Below are positions 53,701 to 64,000 of a stretch of DNA of 64,000 nt, piece after piece. The DNA is taken from contig OX463813.1 in NCBI GenBank assembly GCA_949825045.1, positions 372,001 to 436,000 of the forward strand, read 5' to 3'. The position numbers and the translations under genes were made by a program. Position 1 is the stretch's first letter. The number at the start of each line of letters is the position of its first letter. The stretch is from Argyresthia goedartella. Lineage: Eukaryota > Arthropoda > Insecta > Lepidoptera > Argyresthiidae. The notes under the pieces are model-generated. The model was not told the DNA's origin and searched no databases. It saw only the letters and a program-made list of their open reading frames with translations.

Positions 53701-56700
53701 TTATCATAAGGAATATTTTATTTTATTTTTTATCTCAAGCATTCTTGCTTTGATGGTCAGCTCAAAGGCATCAAATTCCTACCTTTGATTTTAAAATTTG
53801 CACATCATTATATATCATAAGGAATATTTAATTTTATTTTTTATCTCAAGCATTCTTGCTTTGATGGTCAGCTCAAAGGCATCAAATTCCTACCTTTGAT
53901 TTTAAAATTTGCACATCATTATATATCATAAGGAATATTTTTTTTATTTTTTATCTCAAGCATTCTTGCTTTGATGGTCAGCTCAAAGGCATCAAATTCA
54001 TACCTTTGATTTTAAAATTTGCACATCATAAGGAATATTTTATTTTATTTTTTATCTCAAGCATTCTTGCTTTGATGGTCGGCTTAAAGGCATCAAATTC
54101 CTACCTTTGATTTTAAAATTTGCACATCATTATATATCATAAGGAATATTTTATTTTATTTTTTATCTCAAGCATTCTTGCTTTGATGGTCAGCTCAAAG
54201 GCATCAAATTCCTACCTTTGATTTTAAAATTTGCACATCATTATATATCATAAGGAATATTTTATTTTATTATTCATCTCAAGCATTCTTGCTTTGATGG
54301 TCAGCTCAAAGGCATCAAATTCCTACCTTTGATTTTAAAATTTGCACATCATTATTTATCATAAGGAATATTTTTTTTATTTTTTATCTCAAGCATTCTT
54401 GCTTTGATGGTCAGCTCAAAGGCATCAAATTCATACCTTTGATTTTAAAATTTGCACATCATAAGGAATATTTTATTTAATTTTTGATCTCAAGCATTCT
54501 TGCTTTGATGGTCAGCTCAAAAGCATCAAATTCCTACCTTTGATTTTAAAATTTGCACATCATTATATATCATAAGGAATATTTTATTTTATTTTTTATC
54601 TCAAGCATTCTTGCTTTGATGGTCAGCTCAAAGGCATCAAATTCCTACCTTTGATTTTAAAATTTGCACATCATTATATATCATAAGGAATTATTTATTT
54701 TATTTTTTATCTCAAGCATTCTTGCTTTGATGGTCAGCTCAAAGGCATCAAATTCCTACCTTTGATTTTAAAATTTGCACATCATTATATATCATAAGGA
54801 ATATTTTATTTTATTTTTTATCTAAAGCGTTCTTGCTTTGATGGTCAGCTCAATAACATCAAATTCCTACCTTTGATTTAAAAATTTGCAAATCATTATA
54901 TATCATAAGGAATATTTTATTTTATTTTTTATCTCAAGCATTCTTGCTTTGATGGTCAGCTCAAAGGCATCAAATTCCTACCTTTGATTTTAAAATTTGC
55001 ACATCATAAGGAATATTTTATTTTATTTTTTATCTTAAGCATTCTTGCTTTGATGGTCAGCTCAAAGGCATCAAATTCCTACCTTTGATTTTAAAATTTG
55101 CACATCATTATATATCATAAGGAATATTTTATTTTATTTTTTATCTCAAGCATTCTTGCTTTGATGGTCAGCTCAAAGGCATCAAATTCCTACCTTTGAT
55201 TTTAAAATTTGCACATCATTTTATATCATAAGGAATATTTTATTTTATTTTTTATCTCAAGCATTCTTGCTTTGATGGTCAGCTCAAAGGCATCAAATTC
55301 CTACCTTTGATTTAAAAATTTGCACATCGTTTTATATCATAAAGAATATTTTATTTTATTTTTTATCTCAAGCATTCTTGCTTTGATGGTCAGCTCAAAG
55401 GCATCAAATTCTTACCTTTGATTTTAAAATTTGCACATCATTATATATCATAAGGAATATTTTATTTTATTTTTTATCTCAAGCATTCTTGCTTTGATGG
55501 CATGGTTAGCTCAAAGGCATCAAATTCCTACCTTTGATTTTAAAATTTGCACGTCATTATATATCATAAGGAATATTTTATCTTATTTTTTATCTCAAGC
55601 ATTCTTGCTTTGATGGTCAGCTCAAAGGCATCAAATTCCTACCTTTGATTTTAAAATTTGCTCATAATTATATATCATAAGGAATATTTTATTTTATTTT
55701 TTATCTCAAGCATTCTTGCTTTGATGGTCAGCTCAAAGGCATCAAATTCTTACCTTTGATTTTAAAATTTGCACATCATTATATATCATAAGGAATATTT
55801 TATTTTATTTTTTATCTCAAGCATTCTTGCTTTGATGGCATGGTTAGCTCAAAGGCATCAAATTCCTACCTTTGATTTTAAAATTTGCACGTCATTATAT
55901 ATCATAAGGAATATTTTATCTTATTTTTTATCTCAAGCATTCTTGCTTTGATGGTCAGCTCAAAGGCATCAAATTCCTACCTTTGATTTTAAAATTTGCT
56001 CATAATTATATATCATAAGGAATATTTTATTTTATTATTTATCTCAAGCATTCTTGCTTTGATGGTCAGCTCAAAGGCATCAAATTCCTACCTTTGATTT
56101 TAAAATTTGCACATCATTATATATCATAAGGAATATTTTATTTTATTTTTTATCTCAAGCATTCTTGCTTTGATGGTCAGCTCAAAGGCATCAAATTCCT
56201 ACCTTTATTTTAAAAATTTGCACATCATTATATATCATAAGGAATATATTTTTTTATTTTTTATCTCAAGCATTCTTGCTTTGATGGTCAGCTCAAAGGC
56301 ATCAAATTCCTACCTTTGATTTTAAAATTTGCACATCATTATATGTTTATCATAAGGAATATTTTATTTTATTTTTTATCTCAAGCATTCTTGCTTTGAT
56401 GGTCAGCTCAAAGGCATCAAATTCCTACCTTTGATTTTAAAATTTGCACATCATTATATATCATAAGGAATATTTAATTTTATTTTTTATCTCAAGCATT
56501 CTTGCTTTGATGGTCAGCTCAAAGGCATCAAATTCCTACCTTTGATTTTAAAATTTGCACATCATTATATATCATAAGGAATATTTTTTTTATTTTTTAT
56601 CTCAAGCATTCTTGCTTTGATGGTCAGCTCAAAGGCATCAAATTCATACCTTTGATTTTAAAATTTGCACATCATAAGGAATATTTTATTTTATTTTTTA

Positions 56701-59700
56701 TCTCAAGCATTCTTGCTTTGATGGTCGGCTTAAAGGCATCAAATTCCTACCTTTGATTTTAAAATTTGCACATCATTATATATCATAAGGAATATTTTAT
56801 TTTATTTTTTATCTCAAGCATTCTTGCTTTGATGGTCAGCTCAAAGGCATCAAATTCCTACCTTTGATTTTAAAATTTGCACATCATTATATATCATAAG
56901 GAATATTTTATTTTATTATTCATCTCAAGCATTCTTGCTTTGATGGTCAGCTCAAAGGCATCAAATTCCTACCTTTGATTTTAAAATTTGCACATCATTA
57001 TTTATCATAAGGAATATTTTTTTTATTTTTTATCTCAAGCATTCTTGCTTTGATGGTCAGCTCAAAGGCATCAAATTCATACCTTTGATTTTAAAATTTG
57101 CACATCATAAGGAATATTTTATTTAATTTTTGATCTCAAGCATTCTTGCTTTGATGGTCAGCTCAAAAGCATCAAATTCCTACCTTTGATTTTAAAATTT
57201 GCACATCATTATATATCATAAGGAATATTTTATTTTATTTTTTATCTCAAGCATTCTTGCTTTGATGGTCAGCTCAAAGGCATCAAATTCCTACCTTTGA
57301 TTTTAAAATTTGCACATCATTATATATCATAAGGAATTATTTATTTTATTTTTTATCTCAAGCATTCTTGCTTTGATGGTCAGCTCAAAGGCATCAAATT
57401 CCTACCTTTGATTTTAAAATTTGCACATCATTATATATCATAAGGAATATTTTATTTTATTTTTTATCTAAAGCGTTCTTGCTTTGATGGTCAGCTCAAT
57501 AACATCAAATTCCTACCTTTGATTTAAAAATTTGCAAATCATTATATATCATAAGGAATATTTTATTTTATTTTTTATCTCAAGCATTCTTGCTTTGATG
57601 GTCAGCTCAAAGGCATCAAATTCCTACCTTTGATTTTAAAATTTGCACATCATAAGGAATATTTTATTTTATTTTTTATCTTAAGCATTCTTGCTTTGAT
57701 GGTCAGCTCAAAGGCATCAAATTCCTACCTTTGATTTTAAAATTTGCACATCATTATATATCATAAGGAATATTTTATTTTATTTTTTATCTCAAGCATT
57801 CTTGCTTTGATGGTCAGCTCAAAGGCATCAAATTCCTACCTTTGATTTTAAAATTTGCACATCATTTTATATCATAAGGAATATTTTATTTTATTTTTTA
57901 TCTCAAGCATTCTTGCTTTGATGGTCAGCTCAAAGGCATCAAATTCCTACCTTTGATTTAAAAATTTGCACATCGTTTTATATCATAAAGAATATTTTAT
58001 TTTATTTTTTATCTCAAGCATTCTTGCTTTGATGGTCAGCTCAAAGGCATCAAATTCTTACCTTTGATTTTAAAATTTGCACATCATTATATATCATAAG
58101 GAATATTTTATTTTATTTTTTATCTCAAGCATTCTTGCTTTGATGGCATGGTTAGCTCAAAGGCATCAAATTCCTACCTTTGATTTTAAAATTTGCACGT
58201 CATTATATATCATAAGGAATATTTTATCTTATTTTTTATCTCAAGCATTCTTGCTTTGATGGTCAGCTCAAAGGCATCAAATTCCTACCTTTGATTTTAA
58301 AATTTGCTCATAATTATATATCATAAGGAATATTTTATTTTATTATTTATCTCAAGCATTCTTGCTTTGATGGTCAGCTCAAAGGCATCAAATTCCTACC
58401 TTTGATTTTAAAATTTGCACATCATTATATATCATAAGGAATATTTTATTTTATTTTTTATCTCAAGCATTCTTGCTTTGATGGTCAGCTCAAAGGCATC
58501 AAATTCCTACCTTTATTTTAAAAATTTGCACATCATTATATATCATAAGGAATATATTTTTTTATTTTTTATCTCAAGCATTCTTGCTTTGATGGTCAGC
58601 TCAAAGGCATCAAATTCCTACCTTTGATTTTAAAATTTGCACATCATTATATGTTTATCATAAGGAATATTTTATTTTATTTTTTATCTCAAGCATTCTT
58701 GCTTTGATGGTCAGCTCAAAGGCATCAAATTCCTACCTTTGATTTTAAAATTTGCACATCATTATATATCATAAGGAATATTTAATTTTATTTTTTATCT
58801 CAAGCATTCTTGCTTTGATGGTCAGCTCAAAGGCATCAAATTCCTACCTTTGATTTTAAAATTTGCACATCATTATATATCATAAGGAATATTTTATTTT
58901 ATTTTTTATCTCAAGCGTTCTTGCTTTGATGGTCAGCTCAATAGCATCAAATTCCTACCTTTGATTTAAAAATTTGCACATCATAAGGAATATTTTATTT
59001 TATTTTTTATCTCAAGCATTCTTGCTTTGATGGTCGGCTTAAAGGCATCAAATTCCTACCTTTGATTTTAAAATTTGCACATCATTATATATCATAAGGA
59101 ATATTTTATTTTATTTTTTATCTCAAGCATTCTTGCTTTGATGGTCAGCTCAAAGGCATCAAATTCCTACCTTTGATTTTAAAATTTGCACATCATTATA
59201 TATCATAAGGAATATTTTATTTTATTTTTTATCTCAAGCATTCTTGCTTTGATGGTCAGCTCAAAGGCATCAAATTCCTACCTTTGATTTTAAAATTTGC
59301 ACATCATTATATATCATAAGGAATATTTTATTTTATTTTTTATCTCAAGCGTTCTTTCTTTGATGGTCAGCTCAAAGGCATCAAATTCCTACCTTTGATT
59401 TTAAAATTTGCACATCATTATATATCATAAGGAATATTTTATTTTATTATTCATCTCAAGCATTCTTGCTTTGATGGTCAGCTCAAAGGCATCAAATTCC
59501 TACCTTTGATTTTAAAATTTGCACATCATTATTTATCATAAGGAATTTTTTTTTATTTTTTATCTCAAGCATTCTTGCTTTGATGGTCAGCTCAAAGGCA
59601 TCAAATTCCTACCTTTGATTTTAAAATTTGCACATCATAAGGAATATTTTATTTAATTTTTGATCTCAAGCATTCTTGCTTTGATGGTCAGCTCAAAAGC

Positions 59701-62700
59701 ATCAAATTCCTACCTTTGATTTTAAAATTTGCACATCATTATATATCATAAGGAATATTTTATTTTATTTTTTATCTCAAGCATTCTTGCTTTGATGGTC
59801 AGCTCAAAGGCATCAAATTCCTACCTTTGATTTTAAAATTTGCACATCATTATATATCATAAGGAATTATTTATTTTATTTTTTATCTCAAGCGTTCTTG
59901 CTTTGATGGTCAGCTCAATAACATCAAATTCCTACCTTTGATTTAAAAATTTGCACATCATTATATATCATAAGGAATATTTTATTTTATTTTTTATCTC
60001 AAGCATTCTTGCTTTGATGGTCAGCTCAAAGGCATCAAATTCCTACCTTTGATTTTAAAATTTGCACATCATAAGGAATATTTTATTTTATTTTTTATCT
60101 TAAGCATTCTTGCTTTGATGGTCAGCTCAAAGGCATCAAATTCCTACCTTTGATTTTAAAATTTGCACATCATTATATATCATAAGGAATATTTTATTTT
60201 ATTTTTTATCTCAAGCATTCTTGCTTTGATGGTCAGCTCAAAGGCATCAAATTCCTACCTTTGATTTTAAAATTTGCACATCATTATATATCATAAGGAA
60301 TATTCTATTTTATTTTTTATCTCAAGCATTCTTGCTTTGATGGTCAGCTCAAAGGCATCAAATTCCTACCTTTGATTTTAAAATTTGCACATCATTATAT
60401 ATCATAAGGAATATTTTATTTTATTTTTTATCTCAAGCATTCTTGCTTTGATGGTCAGCTCAAAGGCATCAAATTCCTACCTTTGATTTTAAAATTTGCA
60501 CATCATTATATATCATAAGGAATATTTTATTTTATTTTTTATCTCAAGCATTCTTGCTTTGATGGTCAGCTCAAAGGCATCAAATTCCTACCTTTGATTT
60601 TAAAATTTGCACATCATTATATGTATATCATAAGGAATATTTTATTTTATCTTTTATCTCAAGCATTCTTGCTTTGATGGTCAGCTCAAAGGCATCAAAT
60701 TCCTACATTTGATTTTAAAATTTGCACATCATCATATATCATAAGGAATATTTTATTTTATTTTTTATCTCAAGCATTCTTGCTTTGATGGTCAGCTCAA
60801 AGGCATCAAATTCCTACCTTTGATTTTATAATTTGCACATCATTATATATCATAAGGAATTATTTATTTTATTTTTTATCTCAAGCATTCTTGCTTTGAT
60901 GGTCAGCTCAAAGGCATCAAATTCCTACCTTTGATTTTAAAATTTGCACATCATTTTATATCATAAGGAATATTTTATTTTATTTTTTATCTCAAGCATT
61001 CTTGCTTTGATGGTCAGCTCAAAGGCATCAAATTCCTACCTTTGATTTAAAAATTTGCACATCGTTTTATATCATAAAGAATATTTTATTTTATTTTTTA
61101 TCTCAAGCATTCTTGCTTTGATGGTCAGCTCAAAGGCATCAAATTCTTACCTTTGATTTTAAAATTTGCACATCATTATATATCATAAGGAATATTTTAT
61201 TTTATTTTTTATCTCAAGCATTCTTGCTTTGATGGCATGGTTAGCTCAAAGGCATCAAATTCCTACCTTTGATTTTAAAATTTGCACGTCATTATATATC
61301 ATAAGGAATATTTTATCTAATTTTTTATCTCAAGCATTCTTGCTTTGATGGTCAGCTCAAAGGCATCAAATTCCTACCTTTGATTTTAAAATTTGCTCAT
61401 AATTATATATCATAAGGAATATTTTATTTTATTATTTATCTCAAGCATTCTTGCTTTGATGGTCAGCTCAAAGGCATCAAATTCCTACCTTTGATTTTAA
61501 AATTTGCACATCATTATATATCATAAGGAATATTTTATTTTATTTTTTATCTCAAGCATTCTTGCTTTGATGGTCAGCTCAAAGGCATCAAATTCCTACC
61601 TTTATTTTAAAAATTTGCACATCATTATATATCATAAGGAATATATTTTTTTATTTTTTATCTCAAGCATTCTTGCTTTGATGGTCAGCTCAAAGGCATC
61701 AAATTCCTACCTTTGATTTTAAAATTTGCACATCATTATATATCATAAGGAATATTATATTTTATTATTTATCTCAAGCATTCTTGCTTTGATGGTCAGC
61801 TCAAAGGCATCAAATTCCTACCTTTGATTTTAAAATTTGCACATTATTTTATATCATAAGGAATATTTTATTTTATTTTTTATCTCAAGCATTCTTGCTT
61901 TGATGGTCAGCTCAAAGGCATCAAATTCCTACCTTTGATTTAAAAATTTGCACATCGTTTTATATCATAAAGAATATTTTATTTTATTTTTTATCTCAAG
62001 CATTCTTGCTTTGATGGTCAGCTCAAAGGCATCAAATTCTTACCTTTGATTTTAAAATTTGCACATCATTATATATCATAAGGAATATTTTATTTTATTT
62101 TTTATCTCAAGCATTCTTGCTTTGATGGCATGGTTAGCTCAAAGGCATCAAATTCCTACCTTTGATTTTAAAATTTGCACGTCATTATATATCATAAGGA
62201 ATATTTTATCTAATTTTTTATCTCAAGCATTCTTGCTTTGATGGTCAGCTCAAAGGCATCAAATTCCTACCTTTGATTTTAAAATTTGCTCATAATTATA
62301 TATCATAAGGAATATTTTATTTTATTATTTATCTCAAGCATTCTTGCTTTGATGGTCAGCTCAAAGGCATCAAATTCCTACCTTTGATTTTAAAATTTGC
62401 ACATCATTATATATCATAAGGAATATTTTATTTTATTTTTTATCTCAAGCATTCTTGCTTTGATGGTCAGCTCAAAGGCATCAAATTCCTACCTTTATTT
62501 TAAAAATTTGCACATCATTATATATCATAAGGAATATATTTTTTTATTTTTTATCTCAAGCATTCTTGCTTTGATGGTCAGCTCAAAGGCATCAAATTCC
62601 TACCTTTGATTTTAAAATTTGCACATCATTATATATCATAAGGAATATTATATTTTATTATTTATCTCAAGCATTCTTGCTTTGATGGTCAGCTCAAAGG

Positions 62701-64000
62701 CATCAAATTCCTACCTTTGATTTTAAAATTTGCACATCATTATATATCATAAGGAATATTTTAATTTATTTTTTATCTCAAGCATTCTTGCTTTGATGGT
62801 CAGCTCAAAGGCATCAAATTCCTATCTTTGATTTTAAAATTTGCACATCATTATATATCATAAGGAATATTTTATTTTATTTTTTATCTCAAGCATTCTT
62901 GCTTTGATGGTCAGCTCAAAGGCATCAAATTCCTAACTTTGATTTTAAAATTTGCACATCATTATTTATCATAAGGAATATTTTATTTTATTTTTTATCT
63001 CAAGCATTTTTGCTTTGATGGTCAGCTCAAAGGCATCACATTCCTACCTTTGATTTTAAAATTTGCACATCATTATATATCATAAGGAATATTTTATTTT
63101 ATTTTTTATCTCAAGCATTCTTGCTTTGATGGTCAGCTAAAAGGCATCAAATTCCTACCTTTGATTTTAAAATTTGCACATCATTATATATCATAAGGAA
63201 TATTTTATTTTATTTTTTATCTCAAGCATTCTTGCTTTGATGGTCAGCTCAAAGGCATCAAATTCCTACCTTTGATTTTACAATTTGCACATCATCATAT
63301 ATCATAAGGAATATTTTATTTTATTATTTATCTCAAGCATTCTTGCTTTGATGGCATGGTCAGCTCAAAGGCATCAAATTCCTACCTTTGATTTTAAAAT
63401 TTGCACATCATTATGTATCATAAGGAATATTTTATTTTATTTTTATCCCAAGCATTCTTGCTTTGATGGTCAGCTCAAAGGCATCAAATTCCTACCTTTG
63501 ATTTTAAAATTTGCACATCATTATATATCATAAGGAATATTTTATTTAATTTTTTATCTCAAGCATTCTTGCTTTGATGGTCAGCTCAAAGGCATCAAAT
63601 TCCTAGCTTTGATTTTAAAATTTGCACATCATTATTTATCATAAGGAATATTTTTTTTATTTTTTATCTCAAGCATTCTTGCTTTGATGGTCAGCTCAAA
63701 GGCGTCAAATTCCTACCTTTGATTTTAAAATTTGCACATCATTATATATCATAAGGAATATTTTATTTTATTTTTTATCTCAAGCGTTCTTTCTTTGATG
63801 GTCAGCTCAAAGGCATCAAATTCCTACCTTTGATTTTAAAATTTGCACATCATTATATATCATAAGGAATATTTTATTTTATTTTTTATCTCAAGCATTC
63901 TTGCTTTGATGGTCAGCTCAAAGGCATCAAATTCCTACCTTTGATTTTAAAATTTGCACATCATAAGGAATATTTTATTTTATTTTTGATCTCAAGCATT
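50787..64000. repeat. 111-bp satellite array, right block (open-ended)
   Basis: Continuation of the same satellite, about 119 monomers in the same orientation, running off the window. Monomer variants are arranged in longer repeats (see the higher-order unit). Shared variant strings link 52571-53670 with 60614-61716 at an offset of 8043 bp. Confidence 0.97.
53123..58870. repeat. Higher-order repeat, 2308-bp unit
   Basis: Segment 53123-55430 recurs at 55769-58076 with the same private variants (TTGCTCATAATTA, GGAATATATTTTTTTAT, a GGCATGGTTAGC insertion). A three-monomer block of 338 bp is repeated between them (55431-55768). A third copy starts at 58077, follows to about 58870, differs over one monomer and resumes near 58977. 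Confidence 0.88.

Noticed and set aside
44927..63533. Repeated 60-82 codon ORFs in the satellite (starting MHIIIYHKEYFILFF)
   Set aside because: They arise because the 111-bp monomer length is divisible by three and one frame is open over two monomers; they recur wherever the same monomer variants recur and have no start or domain logic.
41913..64000. CRISPR array
   Set aside because: The repeat is contiguous with a 111-bp period and no unique spacers; the context is eukaryotic.

Overview
This 64 kb window is eukaryotic, repeat-dense DNA, most likely from a moth or butterfly. The Lepidoptera assignment rests on memory: the dispersed repeat at 10024-10424 and 39597-40087 (core GGCCAAGTGCGAGTCGGACT, ending with inverted GGTTCCGTA/TACGGAACC), the 3' tail of an RTE-like LINE at 48610-48955, and the mixture of CR1-like LINEs, BEL/Pao, Harbinger, piggyBac and mariner families. 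No complete host gene, tRNA, rRNA or CRISPR array is supported. The only host-gene candidate is a broken Myb/SANT-domain gene on the minus strand, in pieces at 22884-22716, 17543-17508 and 9951-9805.

Layout. 1-7300: decayed transposons side by side: piggyBac, a MULE fragment cut by a hAT fragment, and a nearly intact IS630/Tc1-like element with TA target duplications. 7301-36445: a PIF/Harbinger element (Harbinger A) with matching terminal repeats and TAA duplications, split at one point into complementary halves 24.9 kb apart. Between the halves lie a truncated BEL/Pao element, four CR1-like LINE copies or fragments, one LINE of another clade, MITEs, a second apparently intact Harbinger (Harbinger B, 11214-14192) and the Myb/SANT exons. 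The BEL gag is broken by LINE 4, and LINE 4 is broken by LINE 5. A mariner-like element with an uninterrupted transposase frame sits in Harbinger A's own intron. 36923-41026: a hAT element with an exact 8-bp duplication, itself carrying a 111-bp piggyBac-type MITE and other repeats, inserted in an unrecognised gene remnant. 41913-64000: a 111-bp satellite array running off the right edge, with higher-order structure, interrupted by a Mutator-like element with 161-bp terminal repeats.

Main points. (1) In both Harbinger elements the transposase gene and the antisense MADF gene are interlocked: each gene's intron contains the last exon(s) of the other. (2) A roughly 19 kb, 111-bp satellite with a 2308-bp higher-order unit is unusual for Lepidoptera, which are generally satellite-poor. 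(3) Several insertions can be undone on paper with exact target duplications, giving a relative chronology. (4) The Myb/SANT exons lie inside an interval bounded by the two halves of one Harbinger element, which simple nesting does not explain; rearrangement or misassembly should be considered.
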